This document shows positions 16,672-24,932 of a stretch of 40,623 nucleotides of DNA, piece after piece. The notes under the pieces were generated by a model. That model had not been told where the DNA came from and did no database searches. It worked only from the letters and a program-made list of their open reading frames with translations. The stretch comes from Candidatus Zixiibacteriota bacterium (GTDB lineage Bacteria > Zixibacteria > MSB-5A5 > JAABVY01 > JAHJOQ01), in the NCBI GenBank assembly GCA_018820315.1, contig JAHJOQ010000090.1:1-40623 (forward strand), written 5' to 3'. Every line of letters begins with the position of its first letter. Within the stretch, counting starts at the first letter, position 1. The translations under genes and the position numbers were made by a program.

Positions 16672-16908
16672 ATACATCGCACAGAGAACGCACAGCTCTC
16701 ACTTTGTCAAGATCAATGGCAATTGCGTGCTGCCGGCCTGATTCAGCACTTGACTTCGGGGACTTTTGCACTAAATTGAAGTGTAAACTTACATATCCTG
16801 GATTTATACATGCATGAGAATATGCCCGCTCGGCAAGAAACGGGACGCACGAAGGAGAATGTCCGAGTCGGCGCGAATCCCCAATAAATCAGTAGTCGGA
16901 GGTGACAA

Positions 16909-19758
16909 ATGAGAGTGCGCACTTTACAACCTGTGGTGTCGGTGGCACTGATGCTTGCGCTTTGCGCGATCCTATCCATGCCTCTCTCCAATGCGGAAGC
17001 AGGCCAGCGCGACTGGTCCATTGTGGCGACGTACACCATACCAGAGGGGGCATCAGGGCTTGCCTGGGACGGTTCTTATCTTTATTGCGGCATCTATGGA
17101 GCCAACGGCAATCAGGTCTACCGGATAGACCCGTCGACCGGTGACTATACGCTTCTTACTACCGGACCTCAGGAGGATGCCTTCGGATTGACATTCGATG
17201 GAACGTATCTCTGGACAACAGATCATGCGGGCAGCAGTTCCGATCCGGCAGTCGCTCTGCAATTCAACATGAGCGGCGGACTGGTGTCACAGTTCAACCT
17301 GCCAGATCACTATATGTCCGGCATTGCTTACGACGGTGGCGATTTCTGGGTAGCCACATATTATCCTGACCCGGCGACTATCTACAAGGTCAATTCATCA
17401 GGCGTCGTACTCGATCAGTTCACTGCTCCCGACAATCAGCCGTGGGATTTCTGCATTGAGAATAGTAATCTATGGATGGCCGATTATTGGGGGGATGCAC
17501 TCTACTTGATTGATCCATCAGATGGAAGTCTCATCGAATCGCACCCGAGTGATGGTGTCGATCCGGCTGGAATAGTGTGGGACGGACAGTATTTGTGGTA
17601 CTGTGACAATGGTGCCGACTATGCCTTCGATTATCTCTACAAGGTCGATCTGTCCGGCAGCGGAACACCCGCGATCTCATTTCCCTACACACAGCATAAC
17701 TATGGAATCGTGACGGTCGGATCGCCGGGGACCTGGAATGCGACGGTTGAAAATGTTGGCACCGACAACCTTGTCATCACCGGCGTCTCCTTCTCCGGCT
17801 CAGTGGATCTGTCTTGCACCTCCACGTTCCCATTAACTCTGCTGCCGACCGAACAGGCGCAGCTGCCGATTGTCTGGTCGCCTCTCGATTTTGGCGCACT
17901 TGACGCAATTGCAACCGTCGAATCGAACGATCCTATCAATCCGTCATCCGATCTTACTCTGACCGGCAATGCCGTATATCCCGGAGCTGATATCTATCTT
18001 GTGGAAACTCTGCACGACTATGGACAGGTGAGGCTCAACGCGAATACTCGATGGTTCATGGTCATCGAGAACCGTGGCGATGCTGTCCTGACGATTGACG
18101 ATGTCTACTCTGATAACAGCCGCTTCATTGTAGACAAAGATCTTGAATTCCCGATTGATATTGCAGTGCTGTCGTCTGAGCAGATCGGTATCTGGTTTCG
18201 CCCCGATGCTGTGGGTGGATTCAGCGCGAGTTTGACGGTTAGCAGCAATGATCCCGATGAAAATCCGCAGGGCGTTTCAATCCAGGGAGAAGGCATCGAC
18301 ATACCGTATCCCTACGGCGCCGGCCTTTGGGAGTTCACAATCACAACCGACAACTATGATAACAGCGTCAAGGCGATTGCGCCGATTGAAGATATCAATG
18401 ATGATGGCGTCCCAGATGTTATTATCTGCTCAGAAGATGACTACATCCGTTGTTTCAATGGCAACGCTCATGCCCATGGTGATGTTCTCTGGGAGCACTA
18501 CATATATTCCGGATCAGTTTACTCGCAGGTAGGATTAGCGATAATGGATGATATCGACATGGATGGATTTGATGATGTTGTTGTCGGATCAGCCTGGGGT
18601 GGCAAGCTCATCCGAGCCTTGTCCGGTCTGACTGGTGAAGAAATCTGGACTCACTACACGAATGAGTACGGCGGCGGTGCATGGGTGTATCAGGTAGACT
18701 GCAGCTACGACTATAATGGCGATGACATAAGAGATGTGCTCGCATCGACAGGCGATGACGGTGACAACACCGGTCCCAGGCGTGTCTACTGTCTCGATGC
18801 ACTAACGGGAGTTTCTATCTGGGAGTGCCCGACAAATGGTCCCGGATTCTCCGTGATCGGTGTGGAGGATTTCACGGGCGACGGTCAGCCGGATGTCGTC
18901 GCAGGCGCTTCAGTCAATTCCGAGACTGAAGCGAGAGTGTATGGAATCAATGGAGAGACCGGCGGTATAGAGTGGACATTTTCGCCGACTGGATCATCGG
19001 TCTGGGCGCTGGGGCAGGTCGATGACTTCACCGGCGATGGCAAGAAGGACATTGTGGCAGGCGATTTCAGCTTCACAACAGGCAATCTCTATGGGCTCGA
19101 TGCTGCCGATGGCTCACAGGAATGGATTGAACCATCGGTCGGGTCTGTGATCAGGATCGAGATAATCGCTGACGCAAACGCTGACGGTCATCCTGACGTC
19201 ATTCCGGCACATACTTCGCCAACAGCGAAGGTAGTCGACGGACAAACGGGCGAAGTGATCTGGAGCCATCCCATCGCAGACAAACCGTGGTGTCTGGATG
19301 TTTGTCCCGATATCAGCGGCGATGGCATCGAGGATCTGATGGTCGGCACTCTGTACTCGAGCAACTATTGCTATTTCCTCAACGGCAAAGATGGATCTGA
19401 GCTTGAGGCGGTGTATGTCGGCTCACCGGTTGATGGACTTGCAGCCATTCCGGACATTGTCGGCGACGGTTCTTGGGAAGTGGTCGTTGGCGACAGAGAT
19501 GGTCATGTCTACTGCCTTTCGGGCGGAACTGAATCGCAAGTTGTTGTGTGTGGCGATGCTGATGGCTCGACCGCGATCGACATCGATGACGTTGTGTATC
19601 TGATAGCATACATTTTCGCGAGTGGTCCGGAACCGATCCCGCTTGTGTGCGTGGGTGATGCCGACGGTGCCGCAGGTGTTGATATTGATGACGTGGTCTA
19701 CTTAATCACGTACATATTCGCCGGCGGTCCCGCACCGGTCTCGAATTGCTGCGGGTGA
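16909..19758 (+). CDS. Secreted beta-propeller/FG-GAP protein with dockerin tail
   Basis: A 949-residue exported protein. The signal peptide covers about residues 1-31. Residues 35-245 form a propeller-like repeat region (SGLAWDGSYLYCGIYG, GLTFDGTYLWTTDHAG, GIAYDGGDFWVATYY, GIVWDGQYLWYCDNG). Residues about 260-465 hold two ASPM/SPD-2/Hydin-like Ig domains of the choice-of-anchor-D kind. Residues about 475-880 carry FG-GAP/PQQ-like blades, with repeated DINDDGVPDVI, DIDMDGFDDVVVG and DFTGDGQPDVVAG calcium loops. The last 67 residues are two dockerin-like repeats (GDADGSTAIDIDDVVYLIAY and a second copy), ending in NCCG. GGAGGTG precedes the ATG by 4 bases. Its job is probably extracellular adhesion or structure; no catalytic motif is seen. 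Confidence 0.88.
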   Translation: MRVRTLQPVVSVALMLALCAILSMPLSNAEAGQRDWSIVATYTIPEGASGLAWDGSYLYCGIYGANGNQVYRIDPSTGDYTLLTTGPQEDAFGLTFDGTYLWTTDHAGSSSDPAVALQFNMSGGLVSQFNLPDHYMSGIAYDGGDFWVATYYPDPATIYKVNSSGVVLDQFTAPDNQPWDFCIENSNLWMADYWGDALYLIDPSDGSLIESHPSDGVDPAGIVWDGQYLWYCDNGADYAFDYLYKVDLSGSGTPAISFPYTQHNYGIVTVGSPGTWNATVENVGTDNLVITGVSFSGSVDLSCTSTFPLTLLPTEQAQLPIVWSPLDFGALDAIATVESNDPINPSSDLTLTGNAVYPGADIYLVETLHDYGQVRLNANTRWFMVIENRGDAVLTIDDVYSDNSRFIVDKDLEFPIDIAVLSSEQIGIWFRPDAVGGFSASLTVSSNDPDENPQGVSIQGEGIDIPYPYGAGLWEFTITTDNYDNSVKAIAPIEDINDDGVPDVIICSEDDYIRCFNGNAHAHGDVLWEHYIYSGSVYSQVGLAIMDDIDMDGFDDVVVGSAWGGKLIRALSGLTGEEIWTHYTNEYGGGAWVYQVDCSYDYNGDDIRDVLASTGDDGDNTGPRRVYCLDALTGVSIWECPTNGPGFSVIGVEDFTGDGQPDVVAGASVNSETEARVYGINGETGGIEWTFSPTGSSVWALGQVDDFTGDGKKDIVAGDFSFTTGNLYGLDAADGSQEWIEPSVGSVIRIEIIADANADGHPDVIPAHTSPTAKVVDGQTGEVIWSHPIADKPWCLDVCPDISGDGIEDLMVGTLYSSNYCYFLNGKDGSELEAVYVGSPVDGLAAIPDIVGDGSWEVVVGDRDGHVYCLSGGTESQVVVCGDADGSTAIDIDDVVYLIAYIFASGPEPIPLVCVGDADGAAGVDIDDVVYLITYIFAGGPAPVSNCCG

Positions 19759-19854
19759 GCGGTTTCTTGGTGAAATCTCCGTCCTGACAGCGGCAGGATT
19801 CTGAGATTGATTGATGCCATCTTAAAGCTGGTTTTCGTCAGACTTGGCATGTCC

Positions 19855-19886
19855 TTGACGAAACGGGACGGATTTGCTACTAATAT
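19855..19886 (+). promoter_or_regulatory. Candidate sigma-70 type promoter
   Basis: TTGACG (19855-19860) and TACTAA (19878-19883) are separated by 17 bases, about 60 bases before the DUF1028 gene start. An overlapping TAATATTTG also resembles the FCB-group -7 element. This suggests that the gene is transcribed separately from the propeller gene. Confidence 0.5.
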
Positions 19887-19942
19887 TTGGTATTCGCATC
19901 ACTCAATTCGTGGAAACCAATATCAGATTGGGAGGACCAATC

Positions 19943-21172
19943 ATGCCTCCGGTTAGAGCTGTATTCGCTGTGTCAGTTGCACTAGCGCTGTTTGTCCTGA
20001 TGCCAGGATTGGCGCACGCTACGTTTTCGATAGTGGCAATCGATTCTGTAAGCGGCGCGGTCGGTGGAGCTGGGGCTTCATGCATAGACGGCTCGCATAT
20101 CATCAACCGCATGGTCGAGGCCATCGGCTCGATACACACGCAGGCCTACTGGAACGGTGACAATCAGAGCAATGCCGATTCATTGCTGAGAGAAGGGTTG
20201 ACTCCCGATTCGATTATAAGTTGGCTTGCCAATAATGACGCCCAGGGTAATCCGGCCATTCGCCAATACGGAGTTGTTACTCTCGCCGGTCCGGGAGCAT
20301 CCGCCGGATATACCGGTTCCGGCTGCGCCGCCTATGCAGGTCATCGGATAGGACCAGGGTACGCAATTCAGGGGAATATCCTGCTCGGTCCGGAGATTCT
20401 CGATGACATGGAGACAGCGTTTCTGACGACACCGGGAGATATCGACGAAAGACTCATGGCTGCGCTCGCGGCTGCTGATGTTCCGGGCGCGGATACACGT
20501 TGCATGGATTGCGAGAAGCCCGCGATTTCAGCGTTCATAAGAGTGAAGCTGCCCGGCGATGGCATGACCTCATATCTGTACAAAGTCGTTTCCACTACGC
20601 CGTGCGAAGAAGACCCGATTCCGATTCTGCAAGCACAGTATGCCGAATGGCAGGCCGAACATGTTGCTGACGGCAATCTGTCCGGTGCGACTATCGCTCC
20701 GACACTCGTGCCGACAGAAGGTACACTGCTGCCGCAATTGACAATAAACGCACGCAACGATCTCGGTGATCCTATCGAAAAAGGTCTTTCCTTTGTGATC
20801 ACAAACAGCGGCGGCGGTATTGTCGGCGAAGTCACGAATAGTGGTGGAGGAGAATATGCAGCCACAGTTGCTCCTCCTGCGATCGCGGGAAGTGACACAT
20901 TCACGGTCTCAATCTATGGCGGTGGTGAACCGGTCGAATTGAGCGATCATCCAGTGATCGACTATTACTTGTGTGGTGATGCGGATTGGAGTGGTCAGCC
21001 GGACATCGATGACGTCGTTTATCTGATTCAGTTCATCTTTGCAGGAGGCGCACTGCCCGATCCGTATGAGGCGGGCGACGCAGACTGCACAGGTGAGATT
21101 GACATTGACGACGTTGTTTTTATGATTCAGTACATTTTTGGCGGCGGGCCAGCACCTTGCTCAGGGTGTTGA
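19943..21172 (+). CDS. Secreted DUF1028 (Ntn-hydrolase-like) protein with dockerin tail
   Basis: A 409-residue exported protein, placed at the ATG 6 bases after GGGAGGA rather than at an upstream TTG, because the signal peptide then begins properly (MPPVRAVFAVSVALALFVLM, cut after AHA). The mature N-terminus would be TFSIVAIDSVSG, the start of the DUF1028 family, placed in the Ntn-hydrolase clan where the N-terminal residue is the nucleophile. The DUF1028 part runs to about residue 215, an Ig-like domain (about 245-320, INARNDLGDPIEKGLSFVIT) follows, and two dockerin-like repeats end with GGGPAPCSGC. It follows the propeller-dockerin gene by 184 bases with its own candidate promoter. An extracellular amidase-like role is inferred. 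Confidence 0.85.
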   Translation: MPPVRAVFAVSVALALFVLMPGLAHATFSIVAIDSVSGAVGGAGASCIDGSHIINRMVEAIGSIHTQAYWNGDNQSNADSLLREGLTPDSIISWLANNDAQGNPAIRQYGVVTLAGPGASAGYTGSGCAAYAGHRIGPGYAIQGNILLGPEILDDMETAFLTTPGDIDERLMAALAAADVPGADTRCMDCEKPAISAFIRVKLPGDGMTSYLYKVVSTTPCEEDPIPILQAQYAEWQAEHVADGNLSGATIAPTLVPTEGTLLPQLTINARNDLGDPIEKGLSFVITNSGGGIVGEVTNSGGGEYAATVAPPAIAGSDTFTVSIYGGGEPVELSDHPVIDYYLCGDADWSGQPDIDDVVYLIQFIFAGGALPDPYEAGDADCTGEIDIDDVVFMIQYIFGGGPAPCSGC

Positions 21173-21181
21173 GTTTCTGAG

Positions 21182-22399
21182 TCACTTGACATGGAGCTTT
21201 GAGCGGATACTGCCGAACTTCTCACGCAGAATGGCGGCGGATTCGTCCACAGATGGACGAGGATCGTCCCATGCGAATACAGCCGCTTCCGTTTCCCCGA
21301 GTAGAGTTCTGATCCACGGTCGAAGAGAGAGGGAGCCTTCCTTGCGGTAATCCAGAAACGCATCGATATCTCTGCGCATGCTGACCCACTTCACTCCCGA
21401 TCGATATTTGGGATTAAACTCATATGGAATACCTGTCTCGCGAGCATATGCAAGAAAAGCCAGATCGATCCCGCAGCGTGCCGCCAGGCCATCCCAGAGT
21501 CCCCAGCGGACGTTGACCTCAATGATTTTATAGATTCCATCGCGGGCGTCTTTCTTGAATTCGACACCGAAGAGTCCTCGGTAACCGAGAGGTGCAAGAA
21601 GATTATACGCCGCTTCGAACAACACCTCGTCATAAACGCTCTCAACGAAAGATGCACTGCCATAGTGAATCGGCGTCAAGCGCACTTTCCTGCCGGCGAA
21701 TACGGCTTCCATCTCCGCGTTGGAATTGAAGTATCCGCAAACGTAATAAAGGCTGGCATCGTCACCCGGAATGAACTCCTGCAGAATGACCCTGGGGTCC
21801 ACATCACTTACTTTGTCATACCACGACCTTAGCGCATCAGCATCTTCGGAGACAAATGCCTTGCGGATGCCGACTCGATCGACAATCTCCTGACGATACC
21901 ATGAGGCTGAGTAGACCGGTTTCATGAGGGCAGGGGGGCCGACAAATTCGACTGCATCTCTAAATTCATCTCCGTTCTCGACGATCCTCGCGCGCGGTCC
22001 GGGAAGCTCGTATGTCGAGATGATGTCGGCGAGACCCGCCTTGCTTACGAGACTCTCGGCAATCCCGCACGATGGCATAAGACATTTGAAGTGTTGCTGC
22101 AGTGTTTCTCTGTTTCGAATCACCGGGAGTACTATCGCATCGCCGGTGCAATACAGAACTGCCGGTTCGCCGATGGTTTCAGAGAGTCTGAGCAAGGCAT
22201 TGACCGTGTCGGTCTCGCTTCTGATGAAATGGGGAATGACAACCGGTGTAGCGTATCGAGATTTCATCCCTACTTCGTTACCGGAACCTGCGACGGCATG
22301 GACTTTGATTCCACGGCGTCCAAGGCTGCGAGCCACAGCTAATCCCGAGTATGACATAGTCGCTACTACCGCAGGTGGCAGCTTACTCGATGCAGTCAT
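21182..22399 (-). CDS. ATP-grasp carboxylate-amine ligase
   Basis: A 405-residue cytoplasmic ATP-grasp protein. The N-terminal Rossmann-like part has MSYSGLAVARSLGRRGIKVH. The ATP-grasp core has PALMKPVYSASWYRQEI, VILQEFIPGDDAS and the metal-binding end GLFGVEFKKDARDGIYKIIEVNVR. Relatives ligate a carboxylate to an amine (peptide-like bond), as in D-aspartate ligase, PylC and cell-surface modification enzymes. Its start overlaps the stop of the methyltransferase gene by 4 bases (ATGA), so the two act together. The end lies 9 bases from the convergent DUF1028 gene. The substrate is unknown. Confidence 0.85.
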   Translation of the reverse strand: MTASSKLPPAVVATMSYSGLAVARSLGRRGIKVHAVAGSGNEVGMKSRYATPVVIPHFIRSETDTVNALLRLSETIGEPAVLYCTGDAIVLPVIRNRETLQQHFKCLMPSCGIAESLVSKAGLADIISTYELPGPRARIVENGDEFRDAVEFVGPPALMKPVYSASWYRQEIVDRVGIRKAFVSEDADALRSWYDKVSDVDPRVILQEFIPGDDASLYYVCGYFNSNAEMEAVFAGRKVRLTPIHYGSASFVESVYDEVLFEAAYNLLAPLGYRGLFGVEFKKDARDGIYKIIEVNVRWGLWDGLAARCGIDLAFLAYARETGIPYEFNPKYRSGVKWVSMRRDIDAFLDYRKEGSLSLRPWIRTLLGETEAAVFAWDDPRPSVDESAAILREKFGSIRSKLHVK

Positions 22400-23442
22400 C
22401 GATCATCTCTCTTGCGAGCATATACGATGCAGATCTTACCTTCAAGAATCCGCGCTTTGACAAGCGCATGGTCCAGCCACCCGAGAAACAGCGTCGCCGG
22501 CATTCTCAGAAACCGTGGAAGAAAGAGGCTTCTGAGGATTTCCTCGGTGAATCCTCCGTAGTTCTCCATTCGCTCTATATCAAAGCGCTTTGTAACTTCA
22601 TCGATTATCTCCTGACCGCAAGCATCCTCAAACGGGGAGCAGAAGCCATCGTCTTTAATCTGCCACGGCATCTGTGTGTGTTTCTTGCGCAGGATCTTGG
22701 TCTTAAAGAATAGGCTCAGCGTGCCGTAGAACTCCCTAAATTTCCGGCGGTATGTATACGGTGATGGCGTGGGGACAAGAGTCCAGAGAAACCGTTCGAG
22801 ATACATTCCAATGCGGGCGCGCACAGAGGGATTCTCACTTCCCCAGACTCTTTCGCTCAGCAGGAAGTACCCGCCAGGTTTGAGACCCCTGTCAATCTGC
22901 TCGATCAGCCCCGAGATGTTCCTGATGTGATGGAGAGCATCCCATGCAGTCACGACATCATATTCAGCGATCTTCGTCTCAAAGCGATTGAGGTCAGCAA
23001 CAACCCAGTTGATGCTGCCTGGTATAGTCTCTTCGAGTGTGCTCTGATATTCTCGCGCGACATTCTGTTCTTCGGCGCTTATGTCGACGGCATCGACGAG
23101 TTTGCCTGCCCGAGCTTCCTCGAGTGCCAGCCATCCCGCTCCGCAGCCGAGATCGAGAGCGCGATTACCGGAAGTGCTCTGTGTCTTGTTGATAAATCGA
23201 ATTCGAGCGCGCCCGAATGGTGTCAGCGCATCCGCCTTTGGGTCCTGGAAATAATCACCCCAGCCGAGCTCAGCTCTCCTGACCCTGTATCGAGTGGCGC
23301 GCGTGAAGTCCATCGTCATTGGGATGCCGCCGTCCCAGCGGACTCGCGCCATCTTTCCCCAGAATTCGGCCTCTTTCCTGAGCTGCCAGTCGTAGCTGCT
23401 CTCCTGCTCAGGCGTCACCAGCTTGATATTGTTATCATTCAC
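22396..23442 (-). CDS. Class I SAM-dependent methyltransferase
   Basis: A 348-residue protein from the GTG at 23442, preceded by CGGAG at a good distance; a TTG 30 bases further upstream has no ribosome site. SAM motif I is ALDLGCGAGWLALEEA, the acidic end of strand 2 is VDAVDIS, and motif II is YDVVTAWDALHHI, followed by LKPGGYFLLSERV. The C-terminal third (about 120 residues) is basic and hydrophobic (LRSLFLPRFLRMPATLFLGW) and may touch membranes. It is translationally coupled to the ATP-grasp gene and divergent from a FemAB/CelD-like acyltransferase; the three may build a modified surface molecule. The substrate is not evident. Confidence 0.85.
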   Translation of the reverse strand: MNDNNIKLVTPEQESSYDWQLRKEAEFWGKMARVRWDGGIPMTMDFTRATRYRVRRAELGWGDYFQDPKADALTPFGRARIRFINKTQSTSGNRALDLGCGAGWLALEEARAGKLVDAVDISAEEQNVAREYQSTLEETIPGSINWVVADLNRFETKIAEYDVVTAWDALHHIRNISGLIEQIDRGLKPGGYFLLSERVWGSENPSVRARIGMYLERFLWTLVPTPSPYTYRRKFREFYGTLSLFFKTKILRKKHTQMPWQIKDDGFCSPFEDACGQEIIDEVTKRFDIERMENYGGFTEEILRSLFLPRFLRMPATLFLGWLDHALVKARILEGKICIVYARKRDDR

Positions 23443-23745
23443 AGTTAGACTCCGGTTCGAATGGAAGGTCAATGGCTCGTTGGGCTGAGCCCTCTGATCA
23501 CTCCGTAAGCTCTCGCCAGCAATGAGGCTTCGCGCGAGCTTGTCTCTGCATATCCGTTATGTGACGATCGGATAGCTTCCTGATACTTAATAATTTATCG
23601 GATAAAGCTTCATCCCATTACACCGATAAATAAAGTATACCGTCAAAATCCGGGCCGACTGCTCAGCATTTGAGCAAGTCCAACTAAGCGCATCAACTAT
23701 CGAACGGCCATGATGGTGTATTTGACCTAACGGGGGATTGTGCGC
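23443..23745. other. Divergent promoter region
   Basis: About 300 bases between the methyltransferase (minus) and the acyltransferase (plus). It holds the shared element at 23612-23638. TTTATCGG (about 23594-23601) and CCGATAAA (23623-23630) form an inverted repeat that includes part of that element. Confidence 0.45.
23612..23638 (+). repeat. Second copy of the TTACACCGATAA element
   Basis: The partner of 16552-16578, sharing ATCC, TTACACCGATAA and AAGTAT in the same order. Here the CCGATAAA part also pairs with an upstream TTTATCGG, giving an operator-like inverted repeat about 110 bases before the acyltransferase start. Confidence 0.4.
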
Positions 23746-24855
23746 GTGAGCCAACTCAAACTAATCGAGACTTTCAGCGATTTCATGAAGTTGGGAACTG
23801 CGTGGGACGAACTCCTCTGTCACTCGGAAGCCGACCACGCATTCATGAAGCATCGCTGGTTCGATCAGTGGATCAGAGCGTTTGAGGCTCAGGATTCTCT
23901 TACAATCGTAACTGCGTGGAGAGACGGGCAATTGGCCGGTGCATTGCCGCTTCACAGGAGGGACTTCAACTTCAGAGGCGTTCGAGCGCGCGGGTTGTCC
24001 TTTTTGTCGTCAGATTTTACCCCACGCTGCAACTTCATTTGTGTCGACAACGACTTAGTGATGGATCTGGGAGATGCGGCATTCTCGTTGCAGGACTGGG
24101 ATATTATCTACATGGGGAATCTGGAAGAAGAGACCGCGGCTACGAACAAGTTTGTCAAGTTTCTCGGTGGCAAGGGGCAAAGATTCGATTCTCAGATTGT
24201 GGAAGGACTGCACTCGCCTTATCTGCTGACTGACGGGAGTTGGGATGATTACTGGAGCACGCTCCCGACAAAGACCAAGAGACATCTGGAAAGAATGTGC
24301 ATAAGGAGACTCGACAAAGTTGATTCTTGCGAATTGGTGAAAATCGAGACCCCTCAGCAGTTCGAAGATTTCAAGCAGGCAATGTTTGACATTTCGGCAA
24401 AGAGCTGGAAAGCGGACAGTGGCGATCACCTGATCGCTGATACTCCTCAAGGAAGATTCTATTCAGAGTACACTCCGGTTGCGCTCGAAAGTGGTGATGT
24501 GTGTCTGTATGTTCTCAAGATAGAGGGTACTGCCGTTGGTTTCGAATATCATCTGAGCTGCAATGATAGACACTCGATGATTCGATGCGATTTTGACAGG
24601 GAATACAAATACTACACCCCCGGCAACGGTCTCAGAGTGCTCATTCTTAAGAGGATGTTCGAGCAGAAGAAAGCATGCGAATACGACATGGGCGGTGATG
24701 CCTATTCTTACAAACTGAAGTGGACGAGCAACATCAGAAAACACGTCAGCATCACGATCGGAAACAGCACGCCGCGTGGTGTGATCATAATGACCGCCAA
24801 GAACAAGATTCTTCCGAAATTGCGCTCCTATCGACGCCTTGTTCCATTCAACTAG
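23746..24855 (+). CDS. GNAT-fold acyltransferase of FemAB/CelD (BcsL) type
   Basis: A 369-residue protein started at the second of two GTG codons, 8 bases from GGGGGA; the first, at 23740, is too close to it. The N-terminal part (WDELLCHSEADHAFMKHRWF, then GQLAGALPLHRRD) and the C-terminal GNAT half (VCLYVLKIEGTAVGFEYHLS, then YKYYTPGNGLRVLILKRMFE and YDMGGDAYSYKLKW) match the Acetyltransf_6 family. Members add acyl or aminoacyl groups to cell-surface polymers or cellulose-like polysaccharides. It is divergent from the ATP-grasp/methyltransferase pair, which supports a joint surface-modification role; that is inference. Confidence 0.85.
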   Translation: MSQLKLIETFSDFMKLGTAWDELLCHSEADHAFMKHRWFDQWIRAFEAQDSLTIVTAWRDGQLAGALPLHRRDFNFRGVRARGLSFLSSDFTPRCNFICVDNDLVMDLGDAAFSLQDWDIIYMGNLEEETAATNKFVKFLGGKGQRFDSQIVEGLHSPYLLTDGSWDDYWSTLPTKTKRHLERMCIRRLDKVDSCELVKIETPQQFEDFKQAMFDISAKSWKADSGDHLIADTPQGRFYSEYTPVALESGDVCLYVLKIEGTAVGFEYHLSCNDRHSMIRCDFDREYKYYTPGNGLRVLILKRMFEQKKACEYDMGGDAYSYKLKWTSNIRKHVSITIGNSTPRGVIIMTAKNKILPKLRSYRRLVPFN

Positions 24856-24885
24856 AAGATTCTGTGGACATCTTCCGCGCACCGA

Positions 24886-24922
24886 TTGAGATCGCCACGT
24901 CGCTTCGCTCCTCGCGATGACG
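24886..24922 (+). repeat. Interspersed repeat (GAGATCGCCACGTCGCTTCG type)
   Basis: TTGAGATCGCCACGTCGCTT CGCTCCTCGCGATGACG matches the sequence at 30145-30181 at about 30 of 37 positions, with G/A and C/T changes. The half CGTCGCTTCG...ATGACG is weakly palindromic. It lies between two convergent genes. Similar sequences recur in many bacterial genomes, as far as I recall. Confidence 0.65.
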
Positions 24923-24932
24923 ATAATCCACT

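Larger units (their letters stand above)
16420..16908. other. Divergent regulatory region
   Basis: This 489-base stretch separates Rrf2 (minus) from the secreted propeller protein (plus). It contains a motif shared with the region before the acyltransferase gene (16552-16578) and a perfect 14-bp palindrome (16658-16671), both listed separately. A strong GGAGGTG ribosome site (16898-16904) precedes the ATG at 16909. No gene is seen. Confidence 0.5.

Noticed and set aside
19550-19740. Direct DNA repeats that could suggest a CRISPR or tandem array
   Set aside because: The repetition comes from two protein-level dockerin repeats in frame, with varying bases and no spacers; the same holds at 35480-35670.
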